From assembly GCF_900114775.1 (NCBI RefSeq), contig NZ_FOUE01000005.1, forward strand, positions 62,001-126,000: a stretch of 64,000 nt of DNA, given 5' to 3'. Positions 38,923 through 48,575 of the stretch are shown piece by piece. Source of the stretch: Marinobacter zhejiangensis. GTDB lineage: Bacteria > Pseudomonadota > Gammaproteobacteria > Pseudomonadales > Oleiphilaceae. The notes beneath the pieces are model-generated. The model searched no databases and was not told the DNA's origin. It worked only from the letters and a program-made list of their open reading frames with translations. A program made the position numbers and the translations under genes. The stretch's first letter is position 1; each line of letters begins with the position of its first letter.

Positions 38923-40017
38923 GTGAAGGTCTTGATTATCAGCTCCTATACCGATACGTGGAACTCAGTTCGCCCGGAAGGGGAAATGCTGATCGAGCTG
39001 TCCAGGCTGGGGGTTGATGTGCACGTAATGACCCAACCCGACGCCGAATACGTGCCCCGCTTCCGCGAATGCGGCCTGCAGGTGCACGGCTACCATCCCC
39101 GTAAAAAAATCCAGCGAGAGGCCATCGCCAACATCCGTAAGGTGTTGAAAGATGGTCAGTTCGATGCGGTCTACAGCTTCAACAACAAAGCCATCGCCAA
39201 CGCCAACCTTGCCGCCTGGGGGTTGCCAGTCAAAGTCCTCACCTACCGCGGCCAAACCGGCAATATCAGCCGCTGGGACCCCAGTTGCTACCTGACCCAC
39301 CTTAGCCCTCGGGTTGATCGCATTGTCTGCGTCTCCAAGGCCACCCGGGACGATCTCCAGAATCACGTTTGGGGAAACCGGAACAAGGTGTGCGCCGTCT
39401 ACAAGGGGCATGACCTGGCGTGGTACCAGGATCAGCCAGTGGACCTTGGTGAATTTGGCATCCCAAAAGGCGCCTTCGTGGTTGGCGCGGTTGCCAACGC
39501 CCGCCCCCGCAAGGGCCTGCCGGTGCTACTGGAAGCAACCCACAAGCTGCCGAAGGACAGCAACATCCACCTGCTGCTGGTTGGCCGCGGCATGGACACA
39601 CCCGAAGTTCAGGCCCTGATCCAGGCCAGCCCGATGGCCGACCGCATCCACCTGACCGGCTTCCGGCGGGACGCGCCAGCCATCATCGCAGGCTGCAATG
39701 CCTCGGTTCTGGCATCCACCAAACGCGAAGGCCTGCCCAAAACCGTGATTGAGTCGATGGCCTACGCCGTTGCGCCGATTGTGAGCGACACCGGCGGCAG
39801 TGCAGAGTTGATTGAGGATGGGGTGTCCGGCATCCGGGTCACCCCGGGCAGCGCCGACGAGATTGCCGCAGGCATTCTCAAGCTCCATGCAGATCCGGAG
39901 GCTTGCAAGCTCATGGGGGAAAAAGCCCGCGAGCGAATTGCCAGCCATTTCCACGTCAAGCAATCAGCCCAGGCGTTGTTCGAGGTTTTGAACGAAACCG
40001 TCAGCGGCGACTTCTGA
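38923..40017 (+). CDS. GT4-family glycosyltransferase
   Basis: GT-B glycosyltransferase of 364 aa. I start at GTG 38923 (VKVLIISSYTDTW), with AAGGAT at a good distance; an in-frame GTG at 38896 adds nine residues. The donor domain shows VGAVANARPRKGLPVLLEA (about 187) and STKREGLPKTVIESMAYAVAPIVSDTGG, with the E-x7-E pair. Its 3' end overlaps the convergent GT2 gene by 17 nt. Core-sugar specificity is unknown. Confidence 0.88.
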   Translation: MKVLIISSYTDTWNSVRPEGEMLIELSRLGVDVHVMTQPDAEYVPRFRECGLQVHGYHPRKKIQREAIANIRKVLKDGQFDAVYSFNNKAIANANLAAWGLPVKVLTYRGQTGNISRWDPSCYLTHLSPRVDRIVCVSKATRDDLQNHVWGNRNKVCAVYKGHDLAWYQDQPVDLGEFGIPKGAFVVGAVANARPRKGLPVLLEATHKLPKDSNIHLLLVGRGMDTPEVQALIQASPMADRIHLTGFRRDAPAIIAGCNASVLASTKREGLPKTVIESMAYAVAPIVSDTGGSAELIEDGVSGIRVTPGSADEIAAGILKLHADPEACKLMGEKARERIASHFHVKQSAQALFEVLNETVSGDF

Positions 40018-40750
40018 TCCAGAGCGCGGCGTACTTGTTGAACACGTAGTGCGCCGTGAAGACCGCCAGCAGGAAGCCGTGACGGCCATCAAGGAAGCCC
40101 CTCTGGAGCAGGTATTTGCGAAGGAAGGCGCCAACACTGTGACTGATCGCAGAGCCCAGCGTCGCGGTCTTGCCTTTACGGGCCCGCCCTTCCGCCCAGG
40201 CATCTGAATAACGCACGGACTTGCTCATGTAATCGTGAAAGTCCGTCGCCGTGTAGTGCAAGAGATCACCTTCGAGAGACCCAACCCGCGCCCCATCACA
40301 GGTCACCTTCTCGTGAACCAAGGCATCGTCATAGCGGTACTCGGCTCGACGGTACAGGCGCACAATGCGGTCGGGATACCAGCCGGAATGGCGGATAAAA
40401 CGGCCAAAGAACCATGACAAACGGTTCAACTGGAAAACCATGTTCGCCGGAGCTGACACCACTGCCGCCTGAATAGACTGCGCCAACTCGTCGGTGACCA
40501 CCTCATCGGAGTCCACCCAGAACACCCACTCTCCCAAGGCGTACTCCTGAGCCCGCTGTCTCTGAGGGCCAAACCCCGGCCAGTCCTCTGAGGTAAATAC
40601 CCTGGCCCCCGCCTCTTCAGCAATCGCCAGCGTATCGTCGGTCGAGCCGGAATCCAGGATGACGATCTCATCGGCAAAGGCGAGGCTTTCAAGACAGCGG
40701 CGGAAATCAGGCCCCGCGTTCTTGGTGATCAATACTGCACTTAACTTCAA
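40001..40750 (-). CDS. GT2-family glycosyltransferase
   Basis: GT-A glycosyltransferase of 249 aa, WaaE-like in layout and a paralogue of the gene at 35948. TTG 40750 is the likely start: it overlaps the waaF stop (TTGA) with GGAGG upstream, and homology begins there ([13 protein letters not shown]). Motifs are VILDSGSTDDT (about 38), the WVDSDEVVT metal motif (about 84) and RIVRLYRRAEYRYDDALVHEKV. Likely cotranscribed with hldD and waaF. Which of the two GT2 genes modifies heptose I cannot be decided. Confidence 0.87.
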   Translation of the reverse strand: MKLSAVLITKNAGPDFRRCLESLAFADEIVILDSGSTDDTLAIAEEAGARVFTSEDWPGFGPQRQRAQEYALGEWVFWVDSDEVVTDELAQSIQAAVVSAPANMVFQLNRLSWFFGRFIRHSGWYPDRIVRLYRRAEYRYDDALVHEKVTCDGARVGSLEGDLLHYTATDFHDYMSKSVRYSDAWAEGRARKGKTATLGSAISHSVGAFLRKYLLQRGFLDGRHGFLLAVFTAHYVFNKYAALWIRSRR

Positions 40751-41754
40751 AGACAAGCCTCCAGAACCCGGTCCACAGAAATACCCGTCAGGCATTGGTA
40801 GTGCCCATAGCGGCAAGTACGCTCAAAACAGGGACTGCATTCCACCGGGTGCTGCAGTATCCGGGCAGATTCAGTGAGAGGCGGGGTGAAATCCGGGCTG
40901 GTCGAACCGTATATTGCGACCACCTCAGCCCCCGCCGCCGCGGCCACATGCATCAAGCCCGAGTCATGGCTGACCACCCGTTGACAGCGGTGAAACAGGT
41001 CCACGGTGTCTTCGAGTCGGGTTTGGCCACAAAGATTGAACACCCCAGCCTGTCCGTCAGCAATGTGCGCTCCTGCGTCGCCATCCTTGGGACCACCCAT
41101 CACCCAGACCTGGAACCCATGCTCCACCAGGCGCCCGGCCAGCGCACGATGGTTGTCGAGGGGCCACTGCTTGGCTGGGCCAAACTCTGCGCCGGGGCAA
41201 ATAGCGATTGCCGGCTGCTTGGGATCCAAACCCAAACGCGCCAGAACCGCCAGGGCATTATCCTGGTCCACGGCCAATGCCGGCGAAGGCACATCAAACT
41301 GGTAACGGGCATAATCTTCCCGGCTTACCCCCAGGCCAAGGTAGCGCCATACCGTACGGTCGGTAATCTGCGCGCCTTCCCGGGTCGGTCTACGCTTACG
41401 GGCATCCGTCAGCAGGAATGAACGCCCTTCGCCACTGAACCCCACCCGCTCCGGAATACCGGCGAAAAACGGGATCAACGCTGACTTGAATGAGCGCGGC
41501 AGGACAATGGCTTTGTCATAGCCTTTCAAGGTCCGGGCCAGACGCCACTGGTCCGCCAACGCCAGCTTTCCGCTTTGCCAGGGCGCGGCGATGCCACGGC
41601 TTACCTGAGGCATACGAGCAATGATCGGCAACGACCAGCCCGGAGCGAGCACGTCAATCTCCGCGTCGGGATCCCGCCGCTGGAGATCAATGAACAGCGA
41701 CTGGGCCATCACCATGTCACCGACCCAGGACGGGCCGACTACCAGATACTTCAT
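40747..41754 (-). CDS. waaF: Heptosyltransferase II WaaF
   Basis: GT9 enzyme that adds the second L,D-heptose to the LPS inner core from ADP-heptose. The 335 aa start [20 protein letters not shown], the WaaF signature. The C-terminal donor site shows [14 protein letters not shown] (about 188) and [15 protein letters not shown] (about 260), then [12 protein letters not shown]. The start overlaps the hldD stop by 4 nt (ATGA). A second GT9 gene lies at 44981. Confidence 0.95.
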   Translation of the reverse strand: MKYLVVGPSWVGDMVMAQSLFIDLQRRDPDAEIDVLAPGWSLPIIARMPQVSRGIAAPWQSGKLALADQWRLARTLKGYDKAIVLPRSFKSALIPFFAGIPERVGFSGEGRSFLLTDARKRRPTREGAQITDRTVWRYLGLGVSREDYARYQFDVPSPALAVDQDNALAVLARLGLDPKQPAIAICPGAEFGPAKQWPLDNHRALAGRLVEHGFQVWVMGGPKDGDAGAHIADGQAGVFNLCGQTRLEDTVDLFHRCQRVVSHDSGLMHVAAAAGAEVVAIYGSTSPDFTPPLTESARILQHPVECSPCFERTCRYGHYQCLTGISVDRVLEACL

Positions 41755-42692
41755 CGTTCAAGCCACGTCAGATAGCGGCCAACCCCTTCAGCAACGGAGG
41801 CGAATGGCGCTGAATACCCGGCTGCGCGCAGGGCACTGATGTCCGCCTGGGTAAAGCTCTGGTAGCGCCCTTTGAGTTCATCCGGGAACGGGATAAATTC
41901 AACTTTCCCTTTGCCGTGGTGATCGATCACCGCCTCAGCCACTTCCAGGAAAGACTGGGCTCGTCCGCTGCCCAGATTGAAGATGCCCGACTGATCCGGA
42001 TGATCCAGGAACCAGAGGTTAACGTTGCAGACGTCGTCCACGTAGACAAAATCCCGCTGCTGGCCGCCGTTGGAGTAGCCATCCCAGCCCTCAAACAGTT
42101 TCGGGTTCTGGCCGGCCTTGATCTGTTCGTGCAGGTGGTAGGCAACCGAGGCCATCTTGCCCTTGTGCTGCTCCCGCGGGCCATACACGTTGAAGTAGCG
42201 GAACCCGACCACCTGGCTTCCAATCTCCGGCATCAGCCTGCGCACATACTGGTCAAACTGCCACTTGGAATAGCCATAGACATTCAGCGGTTTCTCAAGC
42301 GCGCGCTCTTCACGGAACTCACTACTGGCGCCATAGACCGCGGCACTGGAGGCATAGAGGAAAGGCACCTTGTGATCGAGACACCAGTGCAGGAGAACCT
42401 TGGAGTAGGTGTAGTTGTTCTCCATCATGTACAGACCGTCCCACTCGGTGGTGTCCGAACAGGCGCCTTCATGGAAAACCGCACGGATACCGGATGGCAG
42501 CGCATCCTGCTTCACCAGCTCCAGAAACTCACGCTTATCCATGTAATCGGCGATATCCAGTTCCGCCAGATTGTGGAAGCGGGTGCCATCCTTGAGATCA
42601 TCAACCACCAGGATGTTGGTTTCTCCGCGCTGGTTCAATGCGTGAACGATATTGGCTCCGATAAACCCGGCGCCGCCGGTGACGACAATCAT
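41751..42692 (-). CDS. hldD: ADP-L-glycero-D-manno-heptose-6-epimerase
   Basis: NADP-dependent SDR epimerase that performs the last step of ADP-L,D-heptose synthesis. The 313 aa have the Rossmann motif [16 protein letters not shown] at the N-terminus, the YxxxK pair as YGYSK (about 140) and family-typical [24 protein letters not shown] precedes the ATG. First gene of hldD-waaF-GT2 and divergent from gmhA across 257 bp, so both halves of the heptose pathway share one control region. Confidence 0.97.
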   Translation of the reverse strand: MIVVTGGAGFIGANIVHALNQRGETNILVVDDLKDGTRFHNLAELDIADYMDKREFLELVKQDALPSGIRAVFHEGACSDTTEWDGLYMMENNYTYSKVLLHWCLDHKVPFLYASSAAVYGASSEFREERALEKPLNVYGYSKWQFDQYVRRLMPEIGSQVVGFRYFNVYGPREQHKGKMASVAYHLHEQIKAGQNPKLFEGWDGYSNGGQQRDFVYVDDVCNVNLWFLDHPDQSGIFNLGSGRAQSFLEVAEAVIDHHGKGKVEFIPFPDELKGRYQSFTQADISALRAAGYSAPFASVAEGVGRYLTWLER

Positions 42693-42949
42693 GGATACCT
42701 TCTCCTGAGGGGTTATTGAGGGGTTGGGCTGCCCTCTAAAAATATGCGCAGTGCGGATAATTCGCGAAGGGCTAATACTAACCTCTTTTGCCCCGACCTA
42801 AAACCGAGCCGGAGCCGGTATTACCAATCGGTTAGGGCCGTTTCCCCCTATGGGACGCACCTTGGCACCATGGTACACTTCCCGCTTTGATCCGAAACCA
42901 TCTTGCTCAGGCCTGCCCCATCCAGGCCGGTCCCTAACCGGAGGCACTC

Positions 42950-43537
42950 ATGTCCCAGGAAAGCAGTTTTCTCGCCGCGCTGGAGCGGCACCGCGCCACC
43001 TTCGCCATTCTGGATCAGTACCGAGGTGAAGCGGAGCAGCTGCTTGAACTCACTCGCCAAACCCTGAGCAAGGGCGGCAAGGTCATTTTCCTCGGTAATG
43101 GCGGCAGTGCCGCGGACGCCCAGCATCTGGCGGCCGAATTCATGGTGCGCTACAAAGCGGAACGGGGGCCTCTGGCATCCATTGCGCTGAACACAGACAC
43201 CTCCATCCTGACCGCGCACCCGAATGACTACGAATTTGAATCGGTCTTTGAACGCCAGGTCCAGGGACTCGGCAAACCGGAAGACTTGGTGATCGGCCTG
43301 ACCACATCCGGACAGAGCGAGAACGTCAACCGGGCGCTGACCGCAGCCAATGAGCTTGGCGCATCGACGGTTGCGCTGACCGGGCGCGATGGCGGCAAGG
43401 TTAAGGACATCGCCAAACTGAGCATCATCATCGCCTGCGAGGAAACCGCCCGTATCCAGGAAGCCCACATGTTTATCGGCCACTGGCTGTGTGAAGCCAT
43501 TGACGGCGTCATCGTGAGCGGAGGCCTGCAATCATGA
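42950..43537 (+). CDS. gmhA: Sedoheptulose 7-phosphate isomerase GmhA
   Basis: First step of the heptose pathway, sedoheptulose 7-phosphate to D,D-heptose 7-phosphate. The 195 aa contain a SIS domain with [18 protein letters not shown] (about 46-63), the zinc/catalytic region and [14 protein letters not shown] (about 118). GGAGG precedes the ATG. It overlaps hldE by 4 nt. The gene is close in sequence to both GmhA and DiaA, but the heptose context supports GmhA. Confidence 0.93.
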   Translation: MSQESSFLAALERHRATFAILDQYRGEAEQLLELTRQTLSKGGKVIFLGNGGSAADAQHLAAEFMVRYKAERGPLASIALNTDTSILTAHPNDYEFESVFERQVQGLGKPEDLVIGLTTSGQSENVNRALTAANELGASTVALTGRDGGKVKDIAKLSIIIACEETARIQEAHMFIGHWLCEAIDGVIVSGGLQS

Positions 43538-44979
43538 TTGACCCAGCAAAGCTGGAGCAGCTGCAGACAGCCTCGGTGCTGGTGGTTGGCGATGTGATGC
43601 TCGACCGCTACTTCATGGGTGACACCCAGCGCATTTCCCCGGAAGCCCCGGTGCCCGTGGTCAAGGTCGCTCATACCGAGGACCGTGCCGGAGGCGCAGC
43701 CAACGTTGCCCGTAACATTGCCCACCTCGACGGCCGGGCCTCCCTGCTGGGTCTGATTGGCCAGGACACCGAGGGCCGGTTGCTGGGCGATATTCTCTCG
43801 CGGGAGAAAGTCCAATCCGAGCTGATGCCATGCGCGGACATTCGGACCATTTCCAAGTCCCGCATTATCTCGCGGCACCAGCAAATGGTTCGCCTGGATA
43901 TGGAAGAACCGTTCGCGCTGGATCATGCCACTGCACTGAAACAGCGTTTTGAGCAACTGGTTAGCAGCTACGATACGGTCATTATCAGCGACTACGCCAA
44001 AGGTACCCTCGGCGCCGTTGGCGACATCATTGCCGCTGCACAAGCCGCCGGAAAACGCGTCCTGGTGGACCCGAAGAGCAAGGACTTTGCCATCTACCGG
44101 GGCGCCACCATCATCACGCCCAACCTGACCGAATTCCGGGCGGCTGGCGGAGATGACCGCAACGAAGACAGTATGCTGGCCTCAGCGAGATCCATGCTCG
44201 CGGCCTGTGGCATCGAAAACATGCTACTGACCCGCAGTGAGCAGGGCATGAGCCTGATTACCCCTAGCGAACACCATCACTTCCCCGCGGAAGTGCTGGA
44301 AGTCAGCGACGTGACCGGTGCCGGTGATACCGTCATTGCCACCCTGGGCACCATGATCAGCGCGGGTTTTGAACTGGCCGACGCCGCTTGGCTGGCCAAC
44401 CTGGCCGCTGGCATTGTTGTTGGCAAGCTGGGCGCTGCAACCGTATCCCCGGAAGAGCTTGCTGCGCGCGCCAGCCATGTCTGGTCGTCGAAGATTGCCG
44501 GCTATCACCCGACCGTGGAGCAAAGTCTCCTTCATATCGATTACGCCCGCGAGCAGGGAGAGCGCATCGTCTTCACCAATGGCTGCTTCGACATTCTCCA
44601 CGCCGGCCACGTCCGTTACCTGACCCAGGCCAGAGCCCTGGGCGACCGCTTGGTGGTCGGCCTGAACAGCGACGCCTCGGTCCGACGCCTGAAAGGTGAA
44701 GAGCGCCCCGTCAACTGCCTGGAAGACCGCATGGAAGTACTCGCGGCCCTCGCCTGCGTCGATTGGGTTCTTCCGTTCGGCGACAAACCGGAAGAGCAGG
44801 ACACCCCGCAACAGCTGATTCGCCGGGTTCAGCCCCAGGTCTTGGCCAAGGGTGGCGACTACACGGTAGACACCATTGTGGGTGCCGACTTCGTGCAGGA
44901 ATCCGGTGGTGAAGTCACGGTTATTCCGCTGCTGGAAGGCCGCTCTACCACCGGGTTGATTACCAAGGTACGAGGCTGA
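43534..44979 (+). CDS. hldE: Bifunctional heptose-7-P kinase / heptose-1-P adenylyltransferase
   Basis: Catalyses heptose 7-phosphate C1 phosphorylation and, after GmhB, ADP transfer. The 481 aa are a fusion of a ribokinase-type domain (1-320; [13 protein letters not shown], and [14 protein letters not shown] with the catalytic Asp at about 262) and a nucleotidyltransferase domain (345-481; [20 protein letters not shown] with the HxGH motif). Coupled to gmhA by an ATGA overlap; the OpsX-like gene follows after one nucleotide. Confidence 0.97.
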   Translation: MIDPAKLEQLQTASVLVVGDVMLDRYFMGDTQRISPEAPVPVVKVAHTEDRAGGAANVARNIAHLDGRASLLGLIGQDTEGRLLGDILSREKVQSELMPCADIRTISKSRIISRHQQMVRLDMEEPFALDHATALKQRFEQLVSSYDTVIISDYAKGTLGAVGDIIAAAQAAGKRVLVDPKSKDFAIYRGATIITPNLTEFRAAGGDDRNEDSMLASARSMLAACGIENMLLTRSEQGMSLITPSEHHHFPAEVLEVSDVTGAGDTVIATLGTMISAGFELADAAWLANLAAGIVVGKLGAATVSPEELAARASHVWSSKIAGYHPTVEQSLLHIDYAREQGERIVFTNGCFDILHAGHVRYLTQARALGDRLVVGLNSDASVRRLKGEERPVNCLEDRMEVLAALACVDWVLPFGDKPEEQDTPQQLIRRVQPQVLAKGGDYTVDTIVGADFVQESGGEVTVIPLLEGRSTTGLITKVRG

Positions 44980-44980
44980 T

Positions 44981-46024
44981 TTGTCCCAGCTGACATCCAT
45001 CTGCCTACTCCGTCTATCCGCAATCGGAGACACCTGCAACGCCGTGGCTGCCGTCCAGGCCATTCAACGCCAGCACCCCCAGGCGGCCATCACCTGGGTC
45101 ATCGGCAAAGCCGAGGCGGCGCTGCTCGAGAACCTGCCCGGCATTGAGTTTATTGTCTTCAACAAGAAAGAAGGGCTTGCGGCCTATCGCAAACTACGCC
45201 GGCAGCTGGCTGGCCGAACGTTTGACGCCTTGCTGCTGATGCAGGTTGCCCTGCGAGCCAACCTGGCCAGCCTGTGCATCTCTGCCAGACGCAGGATTGG
45301 TTACGACAAGGGCCGCAGCAAGGAACTGCACAGCCTGTTCATCAACGAACGGATAAGCCCGGCCACGGCACCCCATGTCCTGGACACCTTTCTGCAGTTT
45401 GCCGCAGCCTTGGGAGTCCCAACGGCCGCCCCTCGTTGGAATATTCCCGTTGAGGCGCCGGACAAGCGCTGGGCCGAGGACACCCTGACCAGCAGCGCCC
45501 GCGGCCAACTGGTTATTGTGCCGGCAGCCTCAGCCCGTGAGCGGAACTGGCAACCCCAACGCTACGCTGAGGTGGCGGACTATGCCGCTCAACAGGGCTT
45601 TGCCGTCTACCTTTGTGGCGGCCCGACGGAGCTGGAGCTGGAGCTTGCCCGTCAGATCACCGCACATTGTAAGCACCCCCTCACCAACCTTGTGGGCAAG
45701 TCCACCCTCAAGCAGCTGTTTGCCCTTATACGTGCGGCGGATCTCGTCATTGCTCCGGATACCGGACCGGTGCACATGGCCGTCGCGGCTGGAACCCCGG
45801 TTATTGGTCTGTACGCCCACAGCAACCCCGCGCGAACCGGCCCCTATAGCTGGCAAAGCTATGTGGTTGACGCCTATTCCGGCCTTGCTGAGCAACAGTA
45901 CGGCAAACATCCGGATCAACTGCCCTGGGGGCAGCGCCTGAAGGGCGAAACCCTGATGGATAGCATCACCACCGAACAGGTTTGCGCCACGTTTGACCGA
46001 GTCGTTATGGAGCAGGAACTATGA
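44981..46024 (+). CDS. GT9 heptosyltransferase, OpsX-like (heptosyltransferase I)
   Basis: Predicted ADP-heptose:LPS heptosyltransferase of 347 aa. The N-terminus SICLLRLSAIGDTCNAVAAVQAIQ, followed by ITWVIGKAEAALLENLPGIEFIVFNKKEGL, resembles Haemophilus OpsX more than E. coli WaaC (from memory, not computed). The donor site shows VIAPDTGPVHMAVAAGTPVIGLYAHSN (about 255). OpsX-type enzymes use a single phosphorylated Kdo as acceptor, which fits kdkA in the same locus. The start must be TTG 44981: no ATG or GTG precedes the conserved region, and GAGG lies 6 nt upstream. Confidence 0.85.
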   Translation: MSQLTSICLLRLSAIGDTCNAVAAVQAIQRQHPQAAITWVIGKAEAALLENLPGIEFIVFNKKEGLAAYRKLRRQLAGRTFDALLLMQVALRANLASLCISARRRIGYDKGRSKELHSLFINERISPATAPHVLDTFLQFAAALGVPTAAPRWNIPVEAPDKRWAEDTLTSSARGQLVIVPAASARERNWQPQRYAEVADYAAQQGFAVYLCGGPTELELELARQITAHCKHPLTNLVGKSTLKQLFALIRAADLVIAPDTGPVHMAVAAGTPVIGLYAHSNPARTGPYSWQSYVVDAYSGLAEQQYGKHPDQLPWGQRLKGETLMDSITTEQVCATFDRVVMEQEL

Positions 46025-46569
46025 GCAAGAAAGCCGTCTTCCTCGACAGGGATGGGGTGATCAACGTCGACCATGGCTATGTTCACAAACCGGATGATTT
46101 CGAGTTTGTAGAAGGCATTTTCGATGCCTGCCGCCACTTCCAGTCCCTCGGCTACTTGCTGATCGTTGTCACCAACCAGTCTGGCATTGCCAGGGGCATG
46201 TACAATGAACAGCAGTTTCAGGCGTTGACGGAGTGGATGACGGATCGTTTCCGGGACGAAGGCGTGACCATCAGCCAGGTCTACCATTGCCCCCACCACC
46301 CGGACTACGGCTCGGAAGCAGAGCGTCACTGCAGCTGCCGAAAGCCAGAGCCCGGCATGATTCTACAGGGCCTGAAGGAGTTCGATCTGGACCCGGCGCA
46401 GTGCATTATGATTGGTGATAAACGCGGCGATATGGAAGCAGCCGAGGCGGCCGGCCTGGGCCGGAAGATTCTGGTAAAATCAGGCCAAAGCCTGAAAGCC
46501 GCAGACCACGAACTGGCCGATGAAGTCTGGCAGTCCGCAGGTGAAGCGGTTCACACGACTCGTTTCTAA
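46021..46569 (+). CDS. gmhB: Heptose 1,7-bisphosphate 7-phosphatase GmhB
   Basis: HAD phosphatase that removes the 7-phosphate from D,D-heptose 1,7-bisphosphate. The 182 aa have catalytic D-x-D in FLDRDGVINVDHGY (Asp 8 and 10), TNQSGIARG (motif II), the zinc loop CPHHPD...HCSCRKPEPGM (about 91-110) and MIGDKRGDMEAAEAAG (motif IV). It overlaps the preceding gene by 4 nt. With gmhA, hldE and hldD this completes the ADP-heptose pathway in the window. Confidence 0.95.
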   Translation: MSKKAVFLDRDGVINVDHGYVHKPDDFEFVEGIFDACRHFQSLGYLLIVVTNQSGIARGMYNEQQFQALTEWMTDRFRDEGVTISQVYHCPHHPDYGSEAERHCSCRKPEPGMILQGLKEFDLDPAQCIMIGDKRGDMEAAEAAGLGRKILVKSGQSLKAADHELADEVWQSAGEAVHTTRF

Positions 46570-46593
46570 CCCTACACGCGATGTGAACTTACC

Positions 46594-46977
46594 GTGAAAA
46601 AACTCGTCGTAGACCTTGATGGAACCATCACCCTGGCCAACACATCGGATTACCCCAATGTGTTGCCCAACCTGGAACTTATCGCAAAGCTCCGGGAGTA
46701 CAAGTCTCTGGGCTTTGAGATCATCATTCAGACCGCACGAAACATGCGGACGTTTGAGGGCAATGTGGGCAAGATCAACGTCCACACTCTGCCGGTGATT
46801 ACCGACTGGCTGGAAAGACACGACGTACCGTACGATGAAATCCATGTAGGTAAGCCCTGGTGTGGTTTCGACGGGTTTTACGTGGACGACCGGGCGATCA
46901 GGCCTTCCGAGTTTACCCGCCTGTCCCCTCAGGAAATTGACGAGCTCATTGCGCAGGAAAAGCATTCATGTTCCTGA
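46594..46977 (+). CDS. Minimal HAD-superfamily phosphatase (capsule/LPS type)
   Basis: A 127-aa HAD protein beginning at GTG 46594 with catalytic D-x-D in VVDLDGTIT (Asp 7 and 9). Motif II is probably IIIQTARNM, Lys in HVGKPWCG, and the acidic motif FYVDDRAI. It has no cap domain, like small phosphatases in polysaccharide gene clusters. It overlaps the next gene by 10 nt, and the following three genes run with overlaps or an 11-nt gap, so it belongs to that cassette and not to the heptose pathway. Substrate is unknown. Confidence 0.8.
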   Translation: MKKLVVDLDGTITLANTSDYPNVLPNLELIAKLREYKSLGFEIIIQTARNMRTFEGNVGKINVHTLPVITDWLERHDVPYDEIHVGKPWCGFDGFYVDDRAIRPSEFTRLSPQEIDELIAQEKHSCS

Positions 46978-48575
46978 TTATGTCTGCGGACTATATCAGC
47001 CCGGAACTACGCTCTGAGTTCGGAGGACTTCCCCCAAGTTTTTTACCACTTGGCAACCGGCGACTGTTTCAGCATCAAGTTAAGTCTGCTCCGGATCAAA
47101 GCCAGGTTTTTCTGTCGCTGCCAGAGTCTTTCCGCATTGGCGAACAAGACCAGCTCTGGCTGGATCGTCACGGTGTAACCGTGCTCAGCATACCGGACGG
47201 GCTAAGCCTTGGCGCCTCTTTGGTTGCTGCACTGAACCTTGCGGAATCGTCCCACGACAGGCCACTGCACGTACTGTTCGGCGACACCCTGATTACCCCC
47301 CTGCCACCCGGGGACGACATCGTTGCGATCGCCAAAGTTGAAGACAACTACAATTGGGCCGTCGTGACCGATGACGAAAACAACTGGCTCGTCAGCAGCA
47401 ATGATGCCTTGGCGTTCCAGGATCATAGCGTGGTCACGGGCTACTTCAAGTTCAGCAGTCCGCGACAGCTGATACGCTGCATCACCCAGTGCAACTGGAA
47501 CTTCCTGCAAGGGTTAACGCGCTATCGCAATTCCGTAGGACTCAGCACGGTTAAGGTATCCAACTGGCTCGACTTTGGGCACGCCAACACCTACTACCAC
47601 TCCAAATCCACCTTCACCACCCAGCGCATGTTCAATGAGCTGAAGATCACCCCCAGGTGGATCGAAAAATCCGGCCAGAACAACCGGAAAATCGAGGGAG
47701 AAGCCCGCTGGTTTGAACATTTGCCGCCGATGATGAGGCAATATACACCTCAGTACCTTGGCACCCCGAAGCCGGAAGGATCAAAAGAAGCTTTTGCCTA
47801 TCGGTTGGAGTATCTTCACCACACCGCGTTGAATGAACTCTACGTGTTCGCCGACATCCCTCCCCTGTTGTGGCGCAAGATTCTTCAGCAATGCCTGACC
47901 TTCCTGGCGGATTGCCAGACCCACTGCGCGCCCCATGGCGAGCAATCGACCTCACTGCCCCAGTTTTTTACAATCAAGACCCACGAAAGGCTAGACACCT
48001 TCTGTAAAGAGCGAGGGTTCGACAAGGCCCAGCCATGGACATTTGGCGGATCCGGAACAACACCTCTGGAACTCTCTATCGCCGACCTGGAGCGGGAAAG
48101 CCGACAACGGTTGCCAGAACCGTCCGCCAGCCAGTGCCTGATGCACGGAGACTTCTGTTTCAGCAATATCCTCTATGACTTCCGCACCAACCGGATCAAA
48201 GTCATCGATCCAAGGGGAGTCACCCTGGACGGAGCGATCAGTAGTTATGGCGACATCCGGTATGACCTGGCGAAGCTGAGCCACTCCATCCTTGGTCTCT
48301 ATGACTGGATTGTTGCGGGCTACCATACGACAACGCTTACCGACCACCGGATCGACATCGAATTACCTGAACATAAACGACAAAGAGACATTCAGCAGCA
48401 GTTTCTGGAGATGGTCGAAGACCAGTTTTCGTTGACGCCGGTTGAGCTGTACGCCATGCAAATCCAGCTGTTTCTCTCGATGCTCCCGCTGCACGCCGAC
48501 GACCCACACCGGCAAGATGCCTTGTTGGCCAATGCATTCAGGTTGTATGAATTGATGATAAGGCACCAACAATGA
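46968..48575 (+). CDS. Nucleotidyltransferase-like / APH-type kinase fusion protein
   Basis: A 535-aa protein I cannot name. Residues about 1-220 look like a sugar nucleotidyltransferase fold (PPSFLPLGNRRLFQHQ in place of the glycine loop, LFGDTLITPLPP, VVTGYFKF), but the canonical G-x-G-x-R loop and PK signature are not recognisable. Residues about 270-535 are an aminoglycoside/choline-kinase-type domain: catalytic H-x-D-x4-N as CLMHGDFCFSNIL (about 388) and metal Asp in KVIDPRG (about 408), then DIRYDLAKLSHSI. It overlaps its neighbours by 10 and 4 nt. Probably phosphorylates and perhaps activates a small precursor for a core decoration (inference). Confidence 0.7.
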   Translation: MFLIMSADYISPELRSEFGGLPPSFLPLGNRRLFQHQVKSAPDQSQVFLSLPESFRIGEQDQLWLDRHGVTVLSIPDGLSLGASLVAALNLAESSHDRPLHVLFGDTLITPLPPGDDIVAIAKVEDNYNWAVVTDDENNWLVSSNDALAFQDHSVVTGYFKFSSPRQLIRCITQCNWNFLQGLTRYRNSVGLSTVKVSNWLDFGHANTYYHSKSTFTTQRMFNELKITPRWIEKSGQNNRKIEGEARWFEHLPPMMRQYTPQYLGTPKPEGSKEAFAYRLEYLHHTALNELYVFADIPPLLWRKILQQCLTFLADCQTHCAPHGEQSTSLPQFFTIKTHERLDTFCKERGFDKAQPWTFGGSGTTPLELSIADLERESRQRLPEPSASQCLMHGDFCFSNILYDFRTNRIKVIDPRGVTLDGAISSYGDIRYDLAKLSHSILGLYDWIVAGYHTTTLTDHRIDIELPEHKRQRDIQQQFLEMVEDQFSLTPVELYAMQIQLFLSMLPLHADDPHRQDALLANAFRLYELMIRHQQ

